DNA from: a virus
Strand: one strand, 5' to 3'
IMG/VR virus record: IMGVR_UViG_3300020469_000095
Span: 1 to 41,002 of that record
DNA length: 41,002 bases
In this document: positions 6,836-18,400 of the stretch, one piece after another
How positions within the stretch are numbered: position 1 is the stretch's first letter
Layout: every line of letters starts with the position of its first letter
Made by a program: the position numbers and the translations under genes
The notes under the pieces: model-generated
Databases searched by the model: none
What the model was told of the DNA's origin: nothing
Seen by the model: only the letters and a program-made list of their open reading frames with translations

Positions 6836-8859
6836 TAAACTTTCCCTGTGTAAATTATGTAATTTAAGGACATGAACGGTGTCAATGTTTCCATTGCCTG
6901 TCCAGTTGTTCCTGCAACACCACCACTTGTTGTTACAGCCTGCCCTGCATTTTGTCCTGTTGGTGCATCAAATGTAATTGATGATACCGGACTGTTTGCG
7001 CCCTTTGCCGCATCTAGTATTGCATAGAACTGTGTTCCTTCAACAACTAAATCGTGTTCGTGATCTGGTAAGTTAGTATTTTGAATTGTAACTGTTTCTT
7101 GACCACCACTATTACCAAGTTCACTACCTTGCAAGCCTGTAATTCTACCTGCACCTGTTCCGCCCATATCATCTAGACCCATAGCAGTTCTACCACGCAT
7201 ATCTGGTAGTGCAAATTTTGCTACACCAAGATCACTTAATAACCCTGACTGTTTGTATGTAAATCCAATTATTTCAAATAATGCTTGATAGTCTGCTTGT
7301 AATACTTCTTGTCCGTGACATAGTAACCAAAACAACGGTGCTGTTGTACCTGCATAAGGCATCATTACACCTGGTGGGTTAACTGGTACTGTAGATAATA
7401 AATCTCTTCTACTAATTCTATAAAGTCCAACTTGTCCTTGTACTCTGTTTAATAAGAATTCGTCACTGGCATCAGCATTATTAGCATATGTTTTATTACT
7501 AATAAAACTGTTTGCTACAGTTGTTTGGAATGTTTTTGTAGTGCCGCCTGCTTGACCATCAAATGTAATAGTCGGCGCACTAACTTCGCCTGCTAGTGTA
7601 AAGTTTGTAGAACTAGAAAGTTTATCTGCACTACCTGCTCTACCGCTTACTTGTCCAGTAACGTTACCGGTTAAGTTTCCTATAAAAGTTGTTGCATATA
7701 TTCCTGTATATTTGTTTGCTAATGATCCAATATTTCTTGTATTAGTTATATCAGGAATAATATCTCTAGTTTCTGTATCACCAATAATATTAATAGTTCC
7801 GCCAATGTTTACATCTCCTGCAACACCTACGCCGCCTTTTACAATTAAACTACCTGTACCAAAGTTTGTACTTGCAGTAGTTCCATCGATTGTAACACCT
7901 TGACTTACTTTAATATTACCTGTAACATCTAATGCTTCACTTGGTGCTGTGTTGTTAATACCAATATTTGTTGTTGAGTCAACACGCATAACTGTTTTAG
8001 TAGTACCTTGGTCATTAACACGTATGTCTAAACTTGCACCACTTGTGTTATGACTAATAACTCCAATTTGTCCTTCAACGCCTAAACCAACTTGATTTCC
8101 GCTACCAAGTATAATACCATCATCAGTGTTTACTTTTAATTGACTTGTTGTTGTACTTACAACATCACCACGTAAGAAGTTTGCCGCCGCAATTTTTTCT
8201 CCAGCAACAACTAAGTTTTCTGCTTGTTCTGCAGGTCCATAAAATCTTGCCGCGCCAGATCCAGTAATATCTGCTGTGCTTAAATTAATTCCGGGATTAA
8301 TTTGACTAAAGCCATTAATTTCTGCTCTTGGAGTAAATGTATGTGTACTAATAATTGCAACTGGTTTAGCATCAATTTCAACTTGTAAACTTGTATATTC
8401 TATATTGTCTTGTGCAAGTATAGTAACTGGACTAATACCAGTACTTAACCCACCAGCATACTCCGGACCAATAAGAGTCCAACCAGAACCTGTATACAAA
8501 TATAATTGTTGATTATCAGTATCAACCCAAAGGTCACCTGTTAAACTATTTGATGCACCCGGTTCACTAGTAGCCTTTTTTAATCCACCACTTGCTACCC
8601 AATTTGTTCCGTCATAAACTTTTAATTGTTCATTGCCGGCAGTACTATCGTACCATAATTGTCCTTCAACTGGATTTGATGGAGATGTTAAATTTGCAAA
8701 ATTTTCTAATAACTTTAAAAAGTTTTGATTAAATTCAACACCATAACTTGTAGTATTACGACCAACAAAACTTAAACTTGTTGATTGATTTATGTCATTA
8801 TCTTCAACGGTAACACTACCTTTGTTTGTTACGTCAGTAAAATTAATTGTATAAGGCAT
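6835..8859 (-). CDS. Short tail fibre-like protein with phage tail collar domain (gp12-like)
   Basis: This 674-aa protein starts with the shared fibre module (MPYTINFTDVTNKG, VGRNTTSYGVEFNQNFLKLL, GQLWYDSTAGNEQLKVYDGT, QLYLYTGSGWTLIGPEYAGG). A beta-repeat shaft follows, with GNIKVSQGVTIDG and FIGNLTGNVTGQVSGRAG. From residue 492 there is a clear phage tail collar domain: PPGVMMPYAG, GFTYKQSG and FALPDMRGRTAMGLDDMGG, then NLPDHEHD with the H-x-H pair near residues 601-603. It closes with FMSLNYIIYTG. In T4 gp12 an H-x-H pair from the trimer binds zinc in the receptor-binding tip, so the pair here is the natural counterpart. The expected role is irreversible binding of the host surface after baseplate change. 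Position downstream of gp6 also fits T4 gene order. Confidence 0.85.
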   Translation of the reverse strand: MPYTINFTDVTNKGSVTVEDNDINQSTSLSFVGRNTTSYGVEFNQNFLKLLENFANLTSPSNPVEGQLWYDSTAGNEQLKVYDGTNWVASGGLKKATSEPGASNSLTGDLWVDTDNQQLYLYTGSGWTLIGPEYAGGLSTGISPVTILAQDNIEYTSLQVEIDAKPVAIISTHTFTPRAEINGFSQINPGINLSTADITGSGAARFYGPAEQAENLVVAGEKIAAANFLRGDVVSTTTSQLKVNTDDGIILGSGNQVGLGVEGQIGVISHNTSGASLDIRVNDQGTTKTVMRVDSTTNIGINNTAPSEALDVTGNIKVSQGVTIDGTTASTNFGTGSLIVKGGVGVAGDVNIGGTINIIGDTETRDIIPDITNTRNIGSLANKYTGIYATTFIGNLTGNVTGQVSGRAGSADKLSSSTNFTLAGEVSAPTITFDGQAGGTTKTFQTTVANSFISNKTYANNADASDEFLLNRVQGQVGLYRISRRDLLSTVPVNPPGVMMPYAGTTAPLFWLLCHGQEVLQADYQALFEIIGFTYKQSGLLSDLGVAKFALPDMRGRTAMGLDDMGGTGAGRITGLQGSELGNSGGQETVTIQNTNLPDHEHDLVVEGTQFYAILDAAKGANSPVSSITFDAPTGQNAGQAVTTSGGVAGTTGQAMETLTPFMSLNYIIYTGKV

Positions 8860-8862
8860 TTA

Positions 8863-9468
8863 TTATACTCCTGACAAACTTTGTACACGTACTGTGTAAT
8901 CAATTTGAACTAATCTGTTTAAACTTTTTTGTACAGGGTGGAAAATAACATGTGTAACTAATCTACCTGTGCCTGCTGGGCTATAACTTTTAAGACCTAA
9001 TTCATCAAACACATAAAGGTTAGTAGTATCTGTAGCAGTATCAAATGCATCTTGCCCTTCTGGTTCTCCGTAGTCTAATAAACAAGTTACAACAATATCT
9101 GTGTAATTTGTTCCACTAACATGACGTGTTTCAATTTTGTTTCTTACAGGATCAGTATTACTTGTACTCCTGTCATCTACTACTTTAGTAAATGTTTGGT
9201 TATACAAACTTGCATTTGTTCCTGTTGAGTTTGGTGTTAAGTATGTAATAATACCTGTTGGATCTACGCTAGTACCTCCATTACCAAAACTCATTTCATA
9301 TATTGTACCTTGCCCTTGGTTTGCAAGGCTTTCTGCAAGAGCAATACTCATATTTTCATAGTGGATAGCATTACGCTTATCAACATACACTTCACCCGTT
9401 TTAGGATCATGTATTTTGATATGTCCTTTTACTACTACTCCGCTTTTATCATTTAATTTGTCTGTCAT
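8863..9468 (-). CDS. Virion-associated structural protein, 201 aa
   Basis: The protein begins MTDKLNDKSGVVVKGHIKIH and continues DPKTGEVYVDKRNAIHYENM, a turn-rich beta segment, then ALAESLANQ and a GNGGTSVDPTGIITYL block, and closes with a beta-rich second half (RLVTHVIFHP, IDYTVRVQSL). I know similar proteins from the structural regions of marine T4-like phages but cannot attach a T4 gene number. It sits between the giant gp7-position protein and the gp12-like fibre, where T4 carries gp8 to gp11, so it may be a small peripheral baseplate or fibre-connecting protein. A late-type motif lies 21 nt before the ATG, inside the end of the giant gene, and the next gene follows after 3 nt. No enzymatic motifs are seen. 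Confidence 0.7.
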   Translation of the reverse strand: MTDKLNDKSGVVVKGHIKIHDPKTGEVYVDKRNAIHYENMSIALAESLANQGQGTIYEMSFGNGGTSVDPTGIITYLTPNSTGTNASLYNQTFTKVVDDRSTSNTDPVRNKIETRHVSGTNYTDIVVTCLLDYGEPEGQDAFDTATDTTNLYVFDELGLKSYSPAGTGRLVTHVIFHPVQKSLNRLVQIDYTVRVQSLSGV

Positions 9469-9489
9469 GTTTTTCTCTCACTGCTACTG

Positions 9490-9497
9490 TATTTATT
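9490..9497 (-). promoter_or_regulatory. Probable late promoter AATAAATA
   Basis: The minus strand reads AATAAATA, one mismatch from TATAAATA, ending 21 nt before the start codon of the 201-aa virion gene and overlapping the stop region of the giant gene. Confidence 0.55.
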
Positions 9498-12400
9498 TAG
9501 GTAACTCCGTTGTTCTTGCTTTAAGAAACTGTGCAATGTCATTTTCTTCATCTGCTAGGCTTATACCTGCTTTTGTCCATGTTTGACCCACACGTCTGAT
9601 TACCGTAACCTTCTGATCTGCTTCAGGAGTTGCTGTTAATTCCAGTGTACTTCCATTTAATGTGAAATCTACTGGTAATGTAACGTCACCTTCAGCACTA
9701 TCTTGTGCAATAAATCTAGTTACAAAGTTTCCACTAGTGTCTTTAGTGTCTACTTGATAACTACTTATCGCATTTTTACGAAGTCTGTGTCCAGCAACAA
9801 ATACTTCAAATTCGTTTATACCCTGTGTAGGAGTAAAATCTAATTCATATGATGCTGTAGTACCGTCTGCTGTAAACACTTGTGTAAGTGTTTGATCCAT
9901 ATACGGAATATTTTCTCCCGGACTTTGATCTCTTACCTCAGTTCCTGAAGCAATTAGTGCGTTTACACCAGTACCTAAAGTACCTCTACGTATTTGACGT
10001 AAACTATTTCCTTGCTTCACGTAGTACTCAATTCTTTCACCGTTTATAAACACAACACCCGGTATTTGCTTCTTTTTGCCAGGTTCTGGTAAATCTGAAG
10101 CATCAACTAGTTCAATTCTAGTATCCCACCAATTAAGGTCTTGTGCTAATTTATACTTATTCGCATTGTCTAGCCTCTTGTAGTGAACGCGGTTCAGTAT
10201 GTCTTTAAATTGTCTATAACCAAAGCGATGTGTTAACTGCTCTTCTCCAAATTGTATATACTCAACTTTATCATTTGGATTAAGTTGTTGAATAATTTTT
10301 ACATACATTTGATTTTCAGTTACGTAATAATCAATATTTGGTGCAAGTCTTACACCATTTAGTATAACCCAAACATATTCTGAATCTTGTGCTTTGTGTC
10401 TTAATTTTACAAGTCCATTACTGAAGGTAATATACTCTTTATAATTAGTTGTACCTGGGACTAATGGAACACGACTTACTAAGTTATACTTAATACGTTC
10501 AAAATCTTGTATATCATGATTACTAAATGATGTAATTCTAATTGATTCTCCTAATCCTGGTGCTGTATCAAAATAAATTTTACTTCTGTCTTGTAGGAAT
10601 CGTGTCGTACTATCTGCACCGGTTCCAACATACCCAAATGCATATTGACCGTCAATACTAAAGAATATATCTAGTCTGTCATCTACTGCTCCGATTCCTG
10701 CTGATAGTTTAACACTGTTATTTGCACTATCCCATCTGTACTGAATATTTTTAACAAGTATTTGATCGTTTAAATAAACTTCTATATCTTCGCCTCTAAC
10801 ACTATTACTAAAGAATTGCCATTCTTGGATTTGGTATTCTCTAATTGTCGCATCAGTAATTGTAAAGTCTACATTGTAACCTGCATCAAGTATATTATTG
10901 TTTACTTCAACAATAGCATTTTGTGCAGTTGGTAATCCGCCAACTAGTGCTGGATTAACATCAAACACAGTTGTTGAACCGTCACCTACTAGTGTTTGTA
11001 CATTTGTTGCACTAAAGTTTGTAGCAGTTGTATAAAATAAACCATAATGAATGTCATTACCTGCTTGCGGCGCTGATCCAAATGTAATAACAAAATTGCC
11101 ATTTGATCCTTCGGATAAAGTTGAAGAATTAATAACACCATTTAAATAAACATAATGACTTACGCCTTCTTGATATTTTATATTAGTTGTATACGTATTT
11201 GTACTTCCATCTGCTGTAAGATGATTAATATCAAGAATTTTTTGTCCATTAACACCAAGAGTAACAATACTTAAAACTTTTCCTGCTGTTGGAGGTGTTG
11301 TAAATGTAAGTGTATCAGTTACATAATTTATTGTATAATCTGTTGTGCGTACATTATCTAATGTTACAAATACTGCTTCGCTATTAAATGGATGAACTCC
11401 AGTTGTAAAAGTTTGCTGTATACCATCTGTTGTAAAGAATTGTGTCTGTATGTTGCTTGTTCCATCATCTGGTCTATGGAAAATTTTAATATCAACTGTA
11501 TCACTAATTTTACCTGGAACTAATTCCTCAGGTCCAGTTGTTGTCATAGGAGTAATAAATCCATCACCATCTACAATGATTTCACTTGCATCAATACCTT
11601 TTGCATTGCTATAACTTAACGCTCCACCTGTTAATTGTGTATCATAACTAGCAGGATCTGGTTTGAAAGAGCCGTCGCTTGTACTTTTTCTAAGAACAAA
11701 GATATCGTCATCTTTAGATGTTATACCAAAGTTTTGAATGTTAATTGACGTTAATGCACCATCACCAATAATGCTTGACATAACAGCATTTGGATTTGTA
11801 GGGTTACTTGGATAGTTTGCATCATCAAGTCTTACGTTGTTTTTATATACATTGTATAAAACACCTGTTTCTAATGGTTGTTCCCAAGTTAACTCTGCTG
11901 TCGATCCATCTAAGTAAAAAATAATATCTTCAAAAGTTGTATCGTAAATATCATATGGTTCAACTCCGAAGCCTTTTGTTTCAAAACCGCCTGCTCCAGC
12001 AAAATCAAAACTCTTAACTTCGACGCCACCAAAATCAACACCCATCATAAGTTGTGATATGTCTTTGCCGATCATACCATCAATTGGTTTGTAATAGGTT
12101 TGAACTCTATCTTGTGCTGTTAATAAGTCAGGTGCAAGTTCATATTGAATTGTCAACCCTATATTTAACTTAGGAGGTACTTGAAATACTATTCTACCAC
12201 GTTTTCTAGTATAACCTTTTATATTATCTTCAAAATTTGAAATTGTGTATTCACTTTTTAATAACTCTACACCGCTAATAAATATTTTTACTTTTGCACC
12301 ATTTAAATTCATTGGCCATTTTAAGTCATATACTGAAGTTGCATTGTCACCAGTAAACGTTTCAGATCTAGCAACTTCTAAATAATAAGGATTTCCACTT

Positions 12401-15400
12401 ATTCTATCAAATCTAGATATAATATGTGTTCCTCTTACTTTACCATTGCCAAGAACTGCTTTAGCAGATGCTATTGTGCCGCCATCTTCAACACTTCCAT
12501 TTAAAACAACATCCGGAGCACTAACATATCCTTTACCTGAATTAGTAACTTGAATTTTAGAAACTTTATCACCATTTAGATAGGCTCTTGCTGTTGCACC
12601 TGTGCCTCCGCCGCCTTCAATAGTAATAATTGGAGGTAATGTATATCTTGATCCTTCATTACTTACTGCAATTTCTTTAATTTCATATCCAAAATTCTCT
12701 AACCAATGCTTATCTGGGTAAGAACTTGTACTATTAGGTACACTTGTAATTAAATTATTAGAAACTTTTGCTGAACTACTTGTAATTTTAGATTTACTAA
12801 AGTTATATCTCGGCGGTAAATCAAAATCTGTTACAACACTATTAGTAGGATCTGTTTTTTCATAATTAGATACGTATTCTCTAATTTTTGTTTTAAATGG
12901 TTTAACTTCGTTTATATAATCTTGATAATTTTCAATACTATCATTTTTAAATGTAACTTTTTGTGCAAGGTCACCAACATTGTGTTGTGCTTTAATAAAT
13001 GATGTTTTAAATGCCCAATCAATATTTGGTTGTTCACTAAATGCATAACGTATAGTTGCAATGAACAATTCGTTATAATGTGTTTCTAAGTCATCAATTA
13101 AAATATGATCACGAATTGTTTCTAAAACTACTCTAGATTCAGTTACAGGCTGACTATCATAAAATACTGTATCAAATGTATCAATATCAAATCCTGTTTT
13201 GTTAAGTTGTGTATTATATAACTTGTCACTAAACTGGATAGTAGCACTTTGTTTGCCAATTACTTTATAGTTTTGTGTATAATCTTCTGTAGGATTATTT
13301 GCAATTTTTTCTAAAAGTAACCAGCCTCCAGAACCAACGTTAGAAATCTTTACAGTATTACCAATATCGTTTTCAATTGCTGTAAGTTGGTAACTAAAAT
13401 CAATTAAATTATTAATTTCAGTAAATTCATTGTATCCTGTTGCATACCAATCAGCATAATTCCAGTATAAGTTAGTATCAAATCTCTGACTTACAGTTCT
13501 ATTCCATGTTGTACCGTTATAATTATATAAAGACCATTTATTAGCAACATTTATATCACTTGAAACAAGTATACTAAAGTTTCTTGTAGTAAGCACTGTA
13601 TTTTCATCGTATCCTTCTCCTGGATCAATAATATTAACTGTAGTAATTTGTCCTAATTCATTAATTTCAGTTTCTACAATGGCATTTCTACCAATGCCTG
13701 ATACAGTTACTTTTGGACCTAAGCGTGTTCCGCCCACTGTTGAAACATATGTTGGATCAACATATCCTCTTCCGGAATTTGTAATTTCAACACTTGTAAT
13801 TTTACCGTCAACTATTGTAGGAGTTAACACTGCTGTAATTCTTTTAGCAACACCAACAAAAGCAAGATCTTCAAATGTATCAATTTTTACATCATAATCA
13901 CGTGAACTTGCAAATGGTGCAGGATCACTCTTAGTTAAATCACTAATATCAAATTCATCAACAATAATATTTTTTATTAAAACGTCATTTACTCTTTCAA
14001 TTAATTGCTTAAATGCTTCTGACTTATTAATAAACATCGATTGTCTTGGATTATTACTAATTCCGTATTTTGCTTTTGCACTTAATTTAGGATCTGGAAC
14101 TAATCTAAATTGTGTGTCGTAACCAATTATACTATCAAACCATTTTAATTCAATATCTCTGTTAGGTCTACTTGATCCAATACCTTGTGTTAACATTTGA
14201 TACTGATTGTGAATATTTTGAGTGTCATTGTCAAGAGTAAAGTAACGTAAATTAAATGCAACATTTTCGCCGCTCATTAATCCTTCGCAATTAAATAACA
14301 CATATCTATCTTTACCCATTAGCCCAACAAATCTATGTCCTTGACCAACTGGATCTTCAATTAATCTTGTAACATCGTATGAAGTAATACTTCTACCTGT
14401 AACATTAGGTACCACACGTTTGTTTGCTACCCAATAATAATAACGCGGCTTGCTAGTTTTAGAAATTGGATCCCATACTAAACGCTGAGAATATACAAAG
14501 TCACCGTATTTAGATTTACCACTTACTCCAGAAGCAATTCCTTGTTCTGAATCTGCTAAATTATCCCATTCGCTAGGTATTAGATCGCTTTCGACCCATT
14601 CGTATACTTGTACGCTTGTACCTGGAAATACTTCTCCCCAAAAATTAGTTTGGTAAGTTATATTGTTTTGTTGGTAGTTATAAAATTTAACTGCACTTAG
14701 ATCCCACCATAGTTGTCCTACATGTTCTCTACCCCAAGCATTAGTTTCGTCTATAATAACAGTGTCATTGCCAACACTAAATGCCGCTGGATCATAATAA
14801 GTTTTATAAGATAATTCTTGTTCTGCTGGTCCTGCAATTTTTCCTTGAACTGGATCAATAAAATCTAAATCTTCAATAAGGGTGTTAGTTTTAATGTTAT
14901 ATAAAAACGCACCTTTAATTTTATTAATATCTACTTGATCAATTGGACTTCTATGTGTGTTCCATGATTTAGAACCAATAGTTTTTCTAAAGTCAATAAT
15001 CATACCTTGGAATGTTACTAAGTCTGTCATTTCTGGAATTGACGTGTAAACATGGTTATTATTCATAACAATATTTTTACCAAAATTGATTGCTAATGGT
15101 TCGTCAATAATAAATTCTTGAGCAAATAGTAACGACTGATTAATTCTTTCGTACATAAAGATAACACCGCTATCCATGTCTGTTGATTTGAATGTTGTAA
15201 ATTCATCATCAAATACTGTTGTACGGTTATCAAATGTTGTTGGCAATTCAATATCGCCGTTGAGACTAGTAACACATAATGCATTTCCATCAAAATTTAA
15301 GTAAGCACCAAAATTTTCTGCCTGTTCGCCATTTGGACTAAACACTTCTTGTGTTAGTGTAAACTGGCCATTGACTAAAGTATAGATGTAAACTTTACCT

Positions 15401-18400
15401 TGATCTTTTTTCTTATCATCATTGTAAGGTTCGCCAATAGCAATCATTTCACCGTCACTACTTACACTAATACTATCACCGAATCCAGTATATGATCCAG
15501 TTGATAAGTCTTCATATGGAGGTTTAATAGTTTGAGATACTGTCATTTGTCCTTGTGGCAATCGTCTGTAAACTACTATAATACGTTCACCTGAACTATC
15601 ATTGCCTTGTATCCTCGAACTTACAACTAACACATCTCCATCTAAATCTTGATCAAATTTTCTTGCAAAATCTCTTACACCAAACTCTGGATCAAAGACT
15701 TCTTCACCAATAATTCTATTTGTTCCTAATGTTGGTATAAATCCAACATGTGCTGTACCGTCAGTTACTAGTTCCCAGTCAAGTGGTATAAAAGACACAC
15801 CACTTGCAATATTTCTTAGTGCTTTATAAAGTCTATCGTTATATTCTACAATCTCTCCTTGTTTATAGAATACTGATGAACTGAACGTACCTCTATAATT
15901 TGGATCTATGTCCAGTTGCCAGTTATAACTTTCTATTGCTCCATTTATAGTTGTAGCGCCATTCTTAACAAAATGTATACTACCTGCATTTGTTTGTGTA
16001 CCAGCACCTTTTGATGCAACACTTAATCTATATAAATTTCCTTCTTGTGTAAATTGTACTTCATCACCAAGTTTAGCGTATGATTTACGTTCAGGGATAG
16101 TATAATGATTTTCTACTTTAAATTTAACTTGTAGATCTAAGTCATATACACTAAACAATCCTTCCTGTATAAGTCCACTTGCTTGTGTACCATTAGCACT
16201 AGATACAGGAATATTAGTGACTAACTGCCAATCTCTGTTATTAGATGCTGGAATGTTAGCCTCTCTTGGAATACCTGCTAGTGTAGTGTTATTATAGAAC
16301 CAATATTCAAAATCAGTTAGTTCACTAATTGTAGCATCTGCAAAGTTACTTGATTCTTCTATAACAATAATTTTACCTAAACGAGTGCCTTCTAATGATA
16401 CTGCATCAATTCTAGCAAAATTACGTTTAACTGATCCTCTTACACGGAATATATCTGCTGGTTGGTTATAATTTCCACCCTTACTCCATGCTCCTGTAAC
16501 ATTTTTAACATAAATTCTTACAGTATTAAATTGTCTTTTATAAAAAGTAATTTCAGCAGTAGCACCTGTAACTGTATCTTCTACAGTGTCGCCTACAATA
16601 GGCTCAAACGGTAAAAAGTTTACTTGGTCAAATTCATCAAAAGTTAAATCAAGATATCCGTCCCATAGATCATATACTGTATGCTGTTTATTAAATAGTG
16701 CGGCATTCATTACTGTGTCAGTAAAATTAGTAGTTCCGCTTATACTATCAACTTGCATGTAAAAAGTATCACCATTTGATAAAGTATCAGTAAATGTTTT
16801 GCCGCCTCTAACTGTCCATAACGGACTACTTTGTAACGCAAATACTTCGCCTGGGTCACCTTCATATGTAAGTGTTTGTGCAAATGATGCTTGGTCATTT
16901 AAACTTAATGGTAAGTTTGCTGATAAGCCGTCTGCAATGGCTTCTTGCCTAGTGTCAGTAATATTGTAATAAAAGTTTGGTGTACTTCTGCCACTTGTTG
17001 TTGTAAGTAAATCTTGATAAACTAAACCGTGTCCTGGATCAACAAATACATTTGAACTATCAGCACTTGTAGTATATGCTGGTGTATTAATATACCAATA
17101 TCCGCCTAAGTTGCTTGTAAGACTTACATAATCTTCAGTGTAATCTCCAATACGTACTGTGCCAACAAATACACTGCCAGTTGATGCAAACGTTCCGTTT
17201 ACATCTGACAAGTACACTGTACAAGTTGTTAAGTTGTTTGCTACATAAACTACTGTGCCACTAGCAATACTACTTGAAAGTGTATCATTAATTTGTGGTA
17301 AGTTTACAAAATTTTCAATTACTAATACATTGTCTACTTTATATTCAATATTATGTGTACCTGTAATGAATGTATTATCAATTGCAGGAAATTCTCCATC
17401 AAACGGTTGCACATCTGTTGAACTGCCTTGAATACTTAACTTACTATAATTGTTCCATTTTAAAACAATATCGTCGCCTACTGTACTTCCTTCGTATGCA
17501 TCTAAAGGTGCTCTTACAAGTATATGACCAACTAACCTATCATTAATTTTATAGTCACCTGCTTGTAGCAAATTAATTAATGTACTATCACTGTCTGGAA
17601 CTATATTAAGATATGAATCAAAACTATCAAACTGGATTGCACCTGTAGCAGGATCAATATTTTGAATTGCTTTATATAAATTTGGTCCATACTTTACAAT
17701 TTGACTTTTTGTATAAGGTGTACCTTGTTGGAATTCGCCTTTGTAAAAACTAAATGTATTTGATGCTTGAGGTGATCCAACTACAAGATATTTTCCATCT
17801 GGACTAAGTGCAACACTTTCTCCAAAGTTCATTGACGATGTTGGTGTACTTCCATCATAAGCATCAGCAATGTCTGTTGGTGCTTCAATAATTTGATCTA
17901 ACACAAAATTAGTATTATCATTAGGTCTTGTATAAATGTGTACTTCACCATTACCTTTAAATGGTATACCTACTGCCATTTTAGTATTAGTTCGGTTTAC
18001 GCTAATTGAATGTCCATAACCGTGTTGTGTACTATCAAGTTGTAAAGAACTTTGAACTTTTTGATGTTCTTGATATACTGGTGTGTTTTTAAGAACTGTC
18101 CATTTACCATTGTCGTCATCATCTATCCAAACAAGTTCATTAGAACTTAAATTAGCAGTAATGTTTGTATTTGCGGCATTTACTGTTGCTGTACGTTGCG
18201 TAGTAAAAATAGTAATTGTACCACTAATATCAATTGTTTCGTCAATTTCTAACCAATCCTGTTTTTCAGTCTTAAATGTTATTTTGTTACCTTGTACAAC
18301 AGTTACTTTATAAAACCCGTCAAGAGCAGTTAGAGACGCTGTATTTGCGTTTGTGATACCAAATATATCGCCTACAGCAATCTGTCTAGCAGTAAAGTTT

